Shown here: one piece after another, positions 38,802-49,492 of the stretch | Layout: every line of letters starts with the position of its first letter | How positions within the stretch are numbered: the stretch's first letter is position 1 | Source of the DNA: JACJWR01 sp963752505 | GTDB lineage: Bacteria; Actinomycetota; Actinomycetes; S36-B12; UBA10799 | Direction: 5' to 3' | Length of the DNA stretch: 64,000 nt | NCBI GenBank assembly: GCA_963752505.1 | Contig: CAVVYM010000002.1 | Location: 299,310 to 363,309, forward strand | Notes under the pieces: generated by a model | The model's input: only the letters and a program-made list of their open reading frames with translations | Databases searched by the model: none | What the model was told of the DNA's origin: nothing | Made by a program: the position numbers and the translations under genes

Positions 38802-38818
38802 CGATGCTCTATTGCGCG
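38802..38818. repeat. 17-bp inverted repeat, right arm
   Basis: CGATGCTCTATTGCGCG, encoding MLYCA of the DUF2142 body on the plus strand. Perfect reverse complement of 37810-37826; 975 bases lie between the arms. Confidence 0.95.
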
Positions 38819-40223
38819 GCTGACGAAGCTGAACGCAGTCGCGAAGGCGACCGGGTCGGCCCGTGTTACACCATGCGACCCGATGTTCCGGCCTCGTGCG
38901 CCAACTACTCGGACCTCACGGCCCCGACCACCGAGGGAATCATCCGCGGGCACTACCCGCCGTTGTACTACGCCGTGATGTCCAACTTCATCGGACCCAC
39001 CCTGGGCGCGACAGTGCTGACGATTCGGCTGCTCAACGTCGCCCTGGCCGTACTGATCGCCGGAGTCGGAGCGGTAGCCCTCAGTTCCCAACGACTGCGC
39101 CCGGCGGTGGCGGTGGGTTGGCTGGTAGCCATCGTGCCCGTGGGTATGTACTTCCTCGCCAGCCTGAATCCAACGGCCTGGGCATTGATCGGAATCGGTG
39201 CCCTGTGGGGTCCGCTGGCGTCGTTCCTCACTGATCCGGATGCCACCGGGCGGCGAAGCGCGGCGCGGATGGTTTTCGTTTCCGCCGCAGCGATCATGGC
39301 TCTGGGGAGTCGATCCGAAAGCGCCCTGTGGTTGCCGCTGGTCGCGACGGCAGTCGCGATGCTGGCGATCCCGTGGCCGCTGACCTCAGCTCAGGCGTGG
39401 CGGGCCAACGGAATCGGCGCCCGGCTGCTACTACCCGCGGGTCTGGTGGTGGCCGCGCTCGCGGCGGTGCTGGTGTTTGGTCAAGCCAAGGCCGACCGAT
39501 TGACCTCAACCGCATCCTCGCCGCTCGGATCCGGCCAGCCCTACCGCGGTTGGCGAGTGATCGAGCAGACGTTCAACTCCTTCGCCGGCACCCTGGGAAT
39601 GCCGGGCGTTCCTGGTAGCGGCCTGGGCACCTACGACGTGCCCATTCCTGCGATGGGAGCATTCGCCTCGGCGCTGGCCCTCGGCGCGGTGATCACGCTC
39701 GGGGTGGGGGTGCTTTACCCACGCAAGGTGGCAAGCCTGGTCTTTCTCCTTGGCGCCGCGTTCACGCTCACTGCCTTCCTTTGGTCTCGACGCGACTGGG
39801 AGTACTACCAGCCGCGCTACTTCCTGCCCCTGACCGCGGTGATGATCGGGCTGCTTCTGGTGCCCAGGCTGCGCACTGAGCGCCACGATTCCGCACTTGG
39901 CACACGGTTTTCAGTTCGCCTTGGTGCTGACCGCGGTCGCCTTCGCCAACGCCGTGGCGTTGGCCTCGACGCTGCTGCGGTTCCTGCGCGGGGTGGAGTT
40001 CGCGACCAGCCGCGATCCCCTCACCCAGAACGCCCCCGTTGTCGGGCCCGGCGAACTGCTGCGGGTAGAAGTGCCTGAGTGGTGGCTGATCGGTGGGCTC
40101 ACCCCCGGCGATGTGTGGATACTCGGCAGTGTCAGTTTTGGGCTTGCGCTGGTGGTGTCTTGGGTCGCCTTAGACGGTCTTCGCGGCAGCGTGGCCACGC
40201 GGCCTGTCAGACAAACCGCATGA
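38804..40223 (+). pseudogene. DUF2142 polytopic membrane protein, body without N-terminus
   Basis: Begins abruptly at MLYCAADEAER without the first membrane helix, then GHYPPLYYAVMS and eight to nine helices (LLNVALAVLIAGVGAVAL, AVGWLVAIVPVGMYFLA), a long Ser/Gly loop and QPRYFLPLT. A T run near 39903 carries one extra base, between GTRF and QFALVLTAVAFANAVALAS. DUF2142 proteins are predicted GT-C-like membrane glycosyltransferases. Its stop overlaps the start of the epimerase remnant (ATGA). Compare the paralogues at 43573 and 62437. Confidence 0.8.
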
Positions 40224-40640
40224 GGATTCTCGTCACCGGCGGCGCTGACACGCTCATGGTGTGCCAGGCGGCGCAGCGCGAGGGCGCACACTTGACTGCG
40301 GCGTCGTCGAGTTCGGTCTACGCCGCCGTGATCCCGGGTGTTGATCGACGCCGCCCTGCGCGGCAAGCCGCTGCCCCTGCACGGCGACGGCCTGCAGTCG
40401 CGTGACTTCACCTACGTCGACACCGTCACCTGGGTACTCGCCGCCGCGGCTCGGCGCAAAGCCACCTCGGATCGGCCCGTGAACCTGCCCATCGAGGAGC
40501 AACCACTCGGGTGGGCGACGTTCGCGCGAGCCAGTCAGATTCCGCACTCCTGCGCAGCCTGTTCCCGGACGTACCAGAGGTTCCGTTCGTCACCGGACTG
40601 CAGACCACCCTCGACTGGTTCACCACGCTGCCGGGATACC
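40220..40640 (+). pseudogene. NAD-dependent epimerase, internally deleted copy
   Basis: Same gene as 58587-59528 but with three internal deletions: MRILVTGGA joins TLMVCQAAQREGAHL; SSSSVY joins AAVIP; DRPVNLP joins the last section (GDVRASQSD, FPDVPEVPF, LDWFTTLP). The second and third junctions fall on short direct repeats (GTCTACG; ATCG) that flank the missing parts in the full copy. NAD-binding glycines GFIG, the Tyr-Lys pair and most of the substrate domain are gone, so it cannot be active. Confidence 0.85.
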
Positions 40641-40693
40641 AAGACGCCCACGCCCAGGCAGCGCCGGAGCATGCCGCAAACAATCGGTGGGGC

Positions 40694-42585
40694 TTACTTG
40701 TAGTAGCCGAACACGTCGATGATGGCATGGGTTCCGGCGGTCGAGCCATTGTACTAGCTTCAGCCTGGCGCTCGCTAGACACCCCGACGACTGAAGAGTT
40801 GGCCCGCGAGACCGCTGGCGTAGCGGCCGGCCAATTGATCGCCGAAGCTCCGGTGCGGCTGCGGTCAGCTGGATAGATGCGCAGGTGTCCTCCGCCCACC
40901 CCTTCGGCCACTGTGAGGTTGTAGGCGACTGCCGTGGCACCCGGTGGTACCAGATCGGCTTCCGTCACGACACCGATCAGATTCCGGGAATCCCTGACCG
41001 CCACTGGGCGATCCGTTTGGGCGAGGCCCCCAGTCGGCAACAGTCCGGGATTCGGCAGCGCCGCTCGCGAGTTGTAGACCCTGGCCGGATCCAGCGGGAA
41101 GAAAACACTGCCGTTGGCTGAGTAGAAACCAGTGACGTCAACGAGGAAGCGCACCGGTTCGCCAGAAGAGTTGCGTACGTTGATGGTCCGGTCCGACCGC
41201 GAGACGCACCACCAACCCGTTGGCCGAAGTGTAGCCGGGAACGCCCCAATTCAGGGTCGATGACTCCGATGAGGGCAGATCGCCGGGGAACACGCGGAGG
41301 TGACCGGCACCCTGCGGCCTCACGACGGTGACGTTGTACGCCACCGCAGAGGCCCCTTGAGGCACCACATCTTTTGCGCCGCCTTCGGCTATGAGTTGAT
41401 CGGCGACAGACAAGAGTCGAGTCTCACCGGATCCCACCATTCCCTGCGGATCGGCGTCGGAGTCATAGACCCGCACCGGCGAGATGGCGGTGAATCGTCC
41501 CGGGGGTGAAGATTCCGTGGTGACTGATTCAGGTACGAAGTAGCCAAGCACGTCAACAACGGCATCCGCCGGGGCACTTGAGCGATTCGCGATACGCAAC
41601 CATCTGGAATCGCCACCGGGTTCGGTCGGTCCAAGCTGAACCACCAGTCCGTTGGCGATCGACTGACCAGCGACAAAGTTGATGACCGAAGCGGTCGAGT
41701 CTGTGGCCGATCCCGGCATCACACGCAGGTGGCCCGCGCCGGAGCCTCCGGGCACCGTGAGGTTGTAGAGAATCGCCACCGCCTCAGTCGGCACTACATC
41801 CTCCACACTGCCGGCTGCGGCGAACTCATCGCCGATGAAGACCGGCCGGTATTCTCCGGCGGCCAGGGACCCCGCGCCACCCTGGGCCGGGCGGGTGTCC
41901 AGCACCCGCACCGGATCGATCGGCACGAACACCGCGCCTTGCGGGTCGGTCGGTGGATCGACCGGCGGATGGGCTCCACCGGCGGGTCGGTCGGTGGATC
42001 GACCGGCGGATCGGGCTCCACCGGCGGCTCGGTCGGTGGATCGACCGGCGGATCGGGTGTCGGAGGCGTCACCGTCGCCGAGGGTCCGAAGTTCTGGGTG
42101 TAGTAGCGGAAGTAGGTAGATCCCACGACCTCGGCGTAGCCGACGCCAAGGTCCTCATAATCCGCGCCCATCAGGTTGCGGCAATGCCCGGGACTGTTCA
42201 GCCAACCTTCCATCACAGCGGCCGCATCGGCGTAGCCAGCAGCAATGTTCTCGCCGGTGGCGATCCAGTCGTAGCCAGCTCCCTCCACCGGCTGCGAGGG
42301 GTCCACGCCATCCGGACTCACGTGATCGAAGTAGTTCCTGGTTCCCATATCCGCACTGTGCTGTCGGGCCGCGGTGCCCAGTCTGGAATCCCACTTCAAC
42401 GGCCCCACGGCAGGCATCCACGTGTCACCGCAGAATCGCCCAGTCGATCGAGCGTCGTTGGTGAGGGTGAGGATTTGCTGCTCAACAACCGGGGCGGCCG
42501 CTGCCGTCGCCGGTCCGGCAGTTGCGGCCAACGACGCTCCCGCCACTGTGACAGCAACGGCTATCGCCGCTTCGCGCACCCTCAC
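40694..42585 (-). CDS. Secreted CAP-domain protein with three C-terminal repeats (frameshifted)
   Basis: Signal peptide, then a CAP/SCP domain (ILTLTNDARSTGR, TAARQHSADM, GENIAAGY, MEGWLNSPGHCRNLM), a Pro/Asp/Glu linker (PPVDPPTEPP repeats), and three ~130-residue repeats beginning FVPIDPVRVLDTRP, FTAISPVRVYDSD and FFPLDPARVYNSR, each ending like VVDVLGYF. Ends HAIIDVFGYYK. Frames change in the linker near 41968 (one C missing compared with the neighbouring 42-bp unit), near 41150, and in the last repeat near 40790. Probably a surface or extracellular protein. Confidence 0.85.
41944..42059. repeat. Tandem ~42-bp units encoding the Pro/Asp linker
   Basis: CGGTGGATCGACCGGCGGAT recurs at 41951, 41992 and 42034. 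Spacing is 41 then 42: the first unit has GGATGGGC where the others have GGATCGGGC, exposing the one-base loss that shifts the frame of the CAP protein. Confidence 0.85.
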
Positions 42586-42624
42586 GATGCCCCCATGTCG
42601 CCGAACCGCCCGTGTGACTTAAGG

Positions 42625-43406
42625 CTACCCGTAGTAGCCCAGCACATCAACGATGACGTGATCTGGGGCCGACGATCCGTTGTAGACCCGCACCCAACGT
42701 TGATCAGAAATGCCCACCAGCAGGCCACTGGCCCGGGTATTGGCACCGCCCACCGGCCAGTTGATCACCGATGCGTTGGGTTTGGGCGTGCCGTCCGGCC
42801 AGAACCGCAGGTGGCCGCCCGGACTGGGCGCCGACAACGGTACGGTGATGTTGTTGGCGATGGCGTCGGCTCCGGGAGGAACCACGTCGGGCGCGGTGAC
42901 GGTGCCTACCCCTTCGCGACCGTCACCAACGTAGATCGTGCGCTCGCCGCCCTGTCGCAACTATCCCGACCGTCGCCGACGCAAACAGCGCGTGCAGTGC
43001 CCGCCGGGATGGGTCGTGAGTACGGCGCCGAAGCCTGGAACGTATCCCGCCGGACCCTCGTCGTCGGCCGTGCTGGTGAGCCGCTCAACCACCCCGACGC
43101 CGGGCGCCCGTGGACTGCTGACCCTAGCCTTCGTGGCCAGCGCGAGGTTGATCACCGTAGCCCCGTTGTCGACGGCCCAGGTGATTCCTGCGGCGACGTC
43201 GGTGCTCCAGCGAATCCGTCCTTGTTGAGCACCTGCCCCAGCAGGGTCTTCGATTCGGGTGCTGCCTCGGCGCTCGGGGTCGCCTGTGGCAACCCGACGG
43301 CCACGGTGGTCGGCTGGGCGGCGGATTCACGCACTACCTGGAGTACGTCCTGCGGACCCACTGCAGCAACCGTCTCGACCTTGAAGGCGCCGGTTGCCGG
43401 ATCCAC
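42625..43406 (-). pseudogene. Subtilisin-repeat protein, internally deleted remnant
   Basis: Pieces of a protein like that of 59560-62141: ETVAAVGPQDVLQVVRE and TVAVGLPQ (propeptide side), AAGITWAVDNGATVINLALAT (protease core), and one terminal repeat with GGHLRFWPDGTP, ASVINWPVGG and VIVDVLGYYG. The catalytic Asp, His and Ser segments and the first repeats are absent, and frames change at least twice. No protease activity is possible. Confidence 0.75.
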
Positions 43407-43572
43407 CGCCGCATTTCGACTTCTCTCCCTGCGCTATCGGCGGATCTCTTTCAGTAAACCTTTACGTTTGCCTCCTCCATCTTCGAAGGCAACCCCACCG
43501 GACTTGAGGCGGGGGTGGATTGCGGGACGGCAGGCCGACGGGACCGCTGCAGACGATGTCTAGGCTGGCGGC

Positions 43573-44007
43573 GTGACATCCACTTCTGCCCGCGCCCGAA
43601 GGCGTTGGCAGGCGGCGGCCGTGGTCGGTGTGGGGCTGCTCCTATGGGTGGCGCTAGCGGCATGGGCGTCGATAACCTCACACAACATCCGCCTCGCCAA
43701 CGTCAGGTATCTCGACGGCCTCGACAGCAGCCCCATTTCCGCTGCCCGCCTGCTCGACGCGCCAACACCGCAGTGGTGGCTGACGTCGCCGTTGGATCCC
43801 GGTGCGACCTGGGTCGTCGGATCGGCCGCCTTCTTGCTGGCGGCAGTCGGTGGGTTATTCGTGACGCTTTGGGCCTCCGACGAGGGGAGCGGCGACCTTG
43901 AACTGTCGCCTCGAACCGGGCAGTCCCCGGCAGCGGATTGGCCGTCCCCGACCACCCCGCCCGCCATGCTTGGCAATGGGCCGCGTACTTCCGCAGGAGG
44001 CCACTGA
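43573..44007 (+). pseudogene. DUF2142 protein, internally deleted mini-copy
   Basis: 144-residue open frame that joins the first membrane helix (GVGLLLWVALAAWAS) to NIRLAN and then to the C-terminal section (RYLDGLDSSPISAARLLD, PQWWLTSPLDPGATW, last helix). In the full copy at 62437, NIRLAN and VRYLTGIDG are ~280 residues apart; the second junction falls on a shared AACG. The open frame might still be translated as a two-helix peptide. Followed at once by the GT4 gene. Confidence 0.8.
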
Positions 44008-45049
44008 ATGCGACTGCTCGCGCTCACCCGCGGACCGGACACGCCTTCGGCGCGTTTCCGCTTCCGGCAGTACCGGCCAACCCTCGCCTCGGCGGGGATA
44101 GATTCGGTCGAGAGGTACGCGCCGCACGGCGCCACGGCACCTCCCGGCAGCCGGGCGTCCAGGTTGCGTTGGTTGGCGCGCACCTTGCCGCCCACGGCCG
44201 CAGCGCCGATTGTGGCCCGTCGATTCGACGCTGTGTTGCTGCAGAAGCCGCTGCTCACGAATCGTCGGACGTTCGAGCCACTGCTGCCCGGCGGCTACGC
44301 ATTCGACGTGGACGACGCGACCTGGCTACGTTCACCCAAGGGCGTCGATGCGATCGCCCGGCGCGCCGGTGTCGTGATCGCCGGCAATGACTTCATCGCC
44401 GAGCACTTCTCGCCACTGGCGACGACCGTCGTGATCCCGACCGGAGTCGACCTCGATCGTTGGACGCCGGATCCGGAGGGGTCGTCCGGGGACACGCGAA
44501 TTGGGCCACCGACCATCGTGTGGTCCGGGGGTCACACCGGCTTCGTCGACTTGGCGATCGCCGCACCCGCGCTGCGGGAGGTTCTCGCGCGCCACCCCGA
44601 TATTCGACTTCGTATGATGGCGGATCTCCCTCCGCCCCCCTCTCTTGGCTTACCCGCCGCCTCCGTGGAATACGTGCCGTGGTCGCGGGAGGTGGAGGTG
44701 GAGACTTTGCGTACCGCCACGGTTGGCATCATGCCGCTGCCGTGATTCGGACTGGGCCCGCGGCAAATGTGCCTACAAGATGCTGCTTTATCTGGCCTGC
44801 GGGGTGCCCGCGATCGCCTCTGGGGTGGGGATGAACATCGAGGTCGCAGGTGTCGCGCCACAGGCGGTGTAGCTGGCCGCCTCCGAGCACGATTGGATCG
44901 ATGCCCTGGAAGCCCGCCTCGCCCATCCATCCGGCAGCGCCCGCGACGGCGTGGCCGGCCGCGAATCGATCCGCCCGCACTATGGCGCCGAGGCCACCGG
45001 CCACCTGCAGGCGAGTGTGCTGCTGTCGCTTTCGGAGGGGCGCCTACCC
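44008..45049 (+). pseudogene. GT4 glycosyltransferase (disrupted)
   Basis: MRLLALTRGPDTPSARFR, FDAVLLQKPLL, FDVDDATWL, VVIPTGVDLDRW and VWSGGHTGF indicate a GT-B transferase. An extra T near 44743 shifts the frame after VGIMPLP; it continues DSDWARGKCAYKMLLYLACG, then an in-frame TAG (44870-44872) precedes LAASEHDWIDALEARLAHP. The last part is in the same frame as the following methyltransferase. Confidence 0.8.
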
Positions 45050-45691
45050 ATGAGCGACGTGACGGCAGACGACATCTGGGCGCGGATTGACGATCCGGCC
45101 GGGTTGCTTCGGGGAGCCTCGGCGGCGAATCCGGTGGCACTCGACCTCGGTTGCGGCACGCTGCGCGAGCACACGGATGCGATCGGGGTGGACCTCATCG
45201 GCGGCCCGACGGTGGACGTGGTGGCGGATGCCTTCGACGTCGTCGCCGCCCTCCCCGACGCCAGCGTGTCTGCCGTGTATTCCCGGCACTTCTTCGAGCA
45301 CCTCGACGATCCGGTGTCGTTGATCTTGGCTCTGGGTCGCGTGGTGCGACCCGGCGGTCGGATGCACGTGATCGTGCCGCACTTCTCGAACCCTTACTAC
45401 TACTCGGACCCCACCCACAAGACGTTCTTCGGCCTCTACACGTTCTCCTACCTGGCCGACGACCGTCGCTTCCGACGGCGCGTGTCCGACTACTTCGGTA
45501 CCCCGGATTTCGCGATCGAGGACACCACCATGGTGTTCAAAGCCAAGCGACCCTTCTACCTCAGTCATGCGGCGAACAAGGTGATCGAAAGGTTGGTGAA
45601 CGCCCGGCCGGGGAACCAGGAGGCCTACGAATACCGCTGGTCCAACCTCTGGCCGTGCTACGAGATCCACTGGGAACTGCGCAGCCGGTGA
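45050..45691 (+). CDS. Class I SAM methyltransferase
   Basis: 213 residues, intact. LDLGCGTLREHTDAIGVDL binds SAM; SAVYSRHFFEHLDDP and RVVRPGGRMHVIVPHFS complete a methyltransferase-11 fold. C-terminal aromatic-rich tail (YEYRWSNLWPCYEIHWEL). ATG chosen at the end of the GT4 gene. Probably methylates a glycan unit. Confidence 0.85.
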   Translation: MSDVTADDIWARIDDPAGLLRGASAANPVALDLGCGTLREHTDAIGVDLIGGPTVDVVADAFDVVAALPDASVSAVYSRHFFEHLDDPVSLILALGRVVRPGGRMHVIVPHFSNPYYYSDPTHKTFFGLYTFSYLADDRRFRRRVSDYFGTPDFAIEDTTMVFKAKRPFYLSHAANKVIERLVNARPGNQEAYEYRWSNLWPCYEIHWELRSR

Positions 45692-45737
45692 CGGCGGGAT
45701 GTGCGATAGGTGCCTGGGGTGCCGGCGCCATCTCGAC

Positions 45738-46912
45738 TCAGTTGCGGCGGGCACGTCCGGCAGTGCGGGAACGGAGGCGGGCCGCCGCGGCCGGCCGCGC
45801 CCGGGCCAGGCCGCTGCGTCGTCGCATGTACGCCACCACTTCCGCAACCTCGTCGGGGTCAGCTTCGGCCATCGGATCGCGCACGTCGAACTCCGGTGGC
45901 CACGTGCCAGCCGCCAGCAGCTTGGCCAGTTCACCGGCGGCGGTGTCTACCGCTGCCGAGCGTGCTGCTGCCGGCGGCGCGAAAGCGGGCGTCCCACTGC
46001 TGCTCGCTCCCTCCGGATCCCAGCCCAAGGCCACGTCTATCAGTTCTGCTAGCGCCGGGCTGAGCGCCGGGGGGCGCACCGGCGCGGGTTGCAAGATGCG
46101 GCGCTGCCCAGCCCATCAACGCATGCAAAGCCATTCGGTCCAGGCTCGGATCCTCCCGGATCACAATCTGCAAGGCCGCCAGCAGCGCATCGTTTCGGCG
46201 GGCGTTCAGCCGTGGAATATCGGTTATGATCCCTGGCACACCCACGATCGCATCCGCGGCGACCTGCATTTCCATTGCTGAATCTGCACCGGGGAGTTCG
46301 ACCGTAACCACCTCACTGGCCGCCGAACGCCCGGCGGACCAGAATCCCTCCAGCGGACCGGGCGGCAGCCACGACGATCGAGTCGCTACGTCGCTGGAGT
46401 AACTCTCCAAGCACGTCGCGCAGCCACATCGGCAGCGGGGGCATAGGCCCGAGTCGCAGCAACTGGTAGTAGGTGGAGATCACAACCGCGGCAGGTCGGC
46501 GTCGGGTGACCACCACTCGGAGGGGGCGATCTCCACACCAACGCAGCACCTCATCGCGCAGCACAACACCGGCCTGGCTGAGGTTCTCCGCGCTGATGAT
46601 GAGCGAGGTGTCGTCCGCGGCCATGGCAGCGCGCAAACGTCGCACGTGCGATCCGGGGCGGATAGATCGCCACAACCACGCCAGGTGGCGCCGCTGCTCG
46701 AGGGTGGCGCGAGCCCAATAGGCGGCATCAGCGCGGGCGGCATCAGCGACAGCGGTACCCGCATTCAGCTCGCCGCCGAGAGCGCAGTAGCGCACGCCGT
46801 GCCGGGCCAGGGATTCTGGGGCCGCTCGGATCGCCTGCTGCAGTGACGTGGTGCCGCTCTTGGGGGTACCTACGTGCAGGGTCACCGTCCCAGGCGAGGT
46901 TGCAATGTTCAC
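45738..46912 (-). pseudogene. Sulfotransferase-like protein (two frameshifts)
   Basis: N-terminus VTLHVGTPKSGTTSLQQAI is a PAPS-binding loop; SLIISAENLSQ and VVVTRRRPAAVVISTYYQ follow. Frames change near 46320 and again near 46080; the last ~115 residues (LAELIDVALGWDPEG, DPMAEADPDEVAEVV) are in a third frame. GTG start overlaps the flippase stop (GTGA), so it was the next gene of that operon. Confidence 0.75.
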
Positions 46913-48208
46913 GGTTGCTCCCGTTTCGATTCATCTCCATGCTCCAGTCGTCGAGCCAAAATCACGGCTGGGACTGCCATCAGAACACTCGCCACACTGC
47001 TCACCACGGCCATGCCGACCACGCCCAGAGACGACAGCGCCCATCCACTCGCCGCAAGCATGAGTGCCGGCCCGAGGGCGGAATATGCCACCGTCGGCCA
47101 GGGGCGTCCGTAGACCCTGGTGAACTGATAACTCACCTGCACCAGCGCCCCCGCGATGACGGAGACGGTGAGCACCAGATACACCGGCAGCCCTTCGGCG
47201 AAGTCCGAGCCATAGAGCACATTCACCACGAACGGTGCCACAGCAGCCACGGCGGCGGCCGCCAGCGTGGTTCCAAGCAAGGTCTTGCGCAAGTCACGAT
47301 CCACGTTGTGGTCGTCCGCGACGGTAGCGCGATGGTAGACATCGACGGCGATCTGCCCGCCTACCAGACGCGGAACAATCGTCAGAGAAAACCCGACCAC
47401 ATAGATGCCCGCGGCGGCATCGCCCAGATACTTGGCAACCAGAATCGTGTCGATCAGCATGACGCTCCACTGCAGCGAACGCCCAAGTTGCCAGGGGTAT
47501 CCTCCGCCCACTGCCCTCGCAACGTCAGTCGCGAGGACTTTCGCGTTGGCTGTCGCCCCGACAGGGTGCGCCTCTGTTGCGGTGATCACCTGCTGGCGCA
47601 GCGCCGTTCGATCGGGGACCCGGATCGCGGTTCGCCTTCACCAACGCCCAGAAAAAGGGCACCGGGGTGAGGAAGGACGCAATCACCACCACCTTCACCG
47701 TTGACTCGTCGAGGATTCCGGCTCCCGCGGCCGCGAGAACACCAAGGAGTAACACGAACTGCTGTGCCAGCGACGCCCACGCGCTCGACACGGGTCCGCG
47801 CATCGCGCCCAGCACAAGACTTGCCTGGCTCCCCATCAGGTAGGCAATACCACCTATCGCGAGCCACGAGACATTCGAATCGAGCGTGAGGAACACCGCG
47901 GCCACCAGCAGCGCGGCGGCGCCGTAGAGCAGCCATGCGGTTCGCATGAGCGGGCGCACAGGCGCGAAATCGTCGCGTGCCCGGCACATCGCCACCACCT
48001 GCTGACCCATGTCGAAACTCGCTGCGAGGTAGATCAACGAACTCGCCGACACGAACACTGCGACGACGCCACGCAACTCGGGTCCACCTAGGCGGGCCAC
48101 CACGATTGACTGGAGCAATCCGACGGCCACCGCCACCACCCTGATGACGATCGCCCGGGATGACCGGCTGGCGCGCAGGCGGGATGCGAGGATGCGCAGG
48201 TCCGGCAT
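46909..48208 (-). CDS. Oligosaccharide flippase, Wzx-like (one frameshift)
   Basis: Polytopic protein of the polysaccharide-transport/MATE group. N-terminal half: VVAVAVGLLQSIVVARLGG, LIYLAASFDMGQQVVA. C-terminal half: SVMLIDTILVAKYLGD, GIYVVGFSLTIVPRLVGGQ. Frame changes near 47600 between ALVKAN and the ALxR... loop. Moves lipid-linked repeat units across the membrane. Confidence 0.8.
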
Positions 48209-48212
48209 CCGG

Positions 48213-48720
48213 TCAGCCTAGTGCTGGCAGGGCCAGGTGGGGCTGCCGTTGGCGGTTGAGTTCGCCACGATCAACTCCGTCGTCGGGTTCGACATCAACA
48301 CTAGGCGGGTGGGCGAGCAGGGCGAGGGCCACGACCGCGCCCAGCACCGTGAAACGCGGCGGCAAGTTCGAGGCGGTCAGCTGGCCGAAGAGTGACATCA
48401 CCGATGCGGCGATGCAACCTGCCGCGAGGGCCCTTTTAGCCCCCCCAAGGATCGTCCGGGAGGCCCACGGCGTGGCAGGCCAACACCACCATGGCCGACT
48501 ACACCGCGATCCAGCCGAATTGCCCATTTGAGTCCAGTTGATAGCGCGGCTCCGCCACGAGGTGTGCATATGCCCACGAGAGCAGCAGCACAATCGCCGG
48601 CGACCCCACGAACATGAGCAGCGCGGTCGTACGCGAGCGCTGCTTGACCTCGCGGCGGGAGTTGCCGATTGCGGACACCTTCGGGGGTACCGAGGATCGG
48701 CGGCGGCCGACCGGGGAATT
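48213..48720 (-). pseudogene. Polytopic membrane protein, C-terminal remnant
   Basis: TALLMFVGSPAIVLLLSWAY, then FGWIAV, an in-frame TAG (48499-48501), SAMVVLACHAVGLPDDPWG, a frame change in a G7 run near 48450, and RALAAGCIAASVMSLFGQLT plus a last helix VLGAVVALALLAHPPS. Similar in layout to the end of O-antigen polymerases, but only the last ~150 residues remain. Confidence 0.5.
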
Positions 48721-48753
48721 GGGGTGCGAACGTCGAGTCCGTCCGCTGAAGGG

Positions 48754-49483
48754 TCACGGCACCCGTCGCATCTGCAGAACGAAGAAACTCGTCGACAGGT
48801 AGGAAGCCAGCTTGTTGCGCAGCAAGGTAGTCCCGAGCACGCCTGCCTCGCGCCGGGTGAGCCACGTAATGCGCTCATTCACGAAGCCATGGGACGCGAG
48901 CATGCCAGACCACTGCTCGGGAGGCTGATGCATCTTGAAATCGACCGTGGGCAGCAGCGGACTGCGTCGACCGAAGTCGCCGAAGAAATTGCGATTCGAC
49001 GAGTCCATCACGATCAGCGCGCCACCCGGCGCGGTGCGTTCGGCGAGGACGTCGAAGAAGGCGTGGTAGTGCTGCTGGCCCGCCAGCGAGTACGGCAGGT
49101 CGGCGACGTAGGCCTCACCGATGTGGTTGATCGACTGGTGCAGCAGCACGACGTCGAAGGCACCGAGGCCAGGGTCGAGGTCCTCCAGCACCGACTGACT
49201 GCAGTTGGACCCGGTCGCCGGTTCCCGCAGCCGCGGCCATGTCGTCGAACTTGCGGTGCACGTCAGTCGGGCTGCCGTCCATCGAGGGTTCGAGGACCAG
49301 CGCCGAGGCTGCCCCACCCGCGAGCACCGCCCAGAAACTGCCAATTCCGGTGCCCCCGCCGACGTCCAGCACCCGCTTGCCCACCAGTGGGACGCCATCG
49401 AAGATCAGGTCGGCGAAATACCGGTCATAACCGGACACCCGAGACAAGCCGCTCAGCGGCGCAACCTCGGCAAACGTCACCAT
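48754..49483 (-). CDS. SAM methyltransferase (one frameshift)
   Basis: RVLDVGGGTGIGSFWAVLAG binds SAM; after a frame change near 49200 the sequence continues FDVVLLHQSINHIGE, TAPGGALIVMDSSNRNFFGD and VNERITWLTRREAGVLG. ~240 residues if repaired. Start ATG 49483, just after the GT4 gene on the same strand (9 bases). Confidence 0.78.
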
Positions 49484-49492
49484 GGGGCAAGG

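Noticed and set aside
41944..42059. Possible CRISPR-like array
   Set aside because: Units are contiguous, encode a Pro/Asp linker and have no unique spacers.
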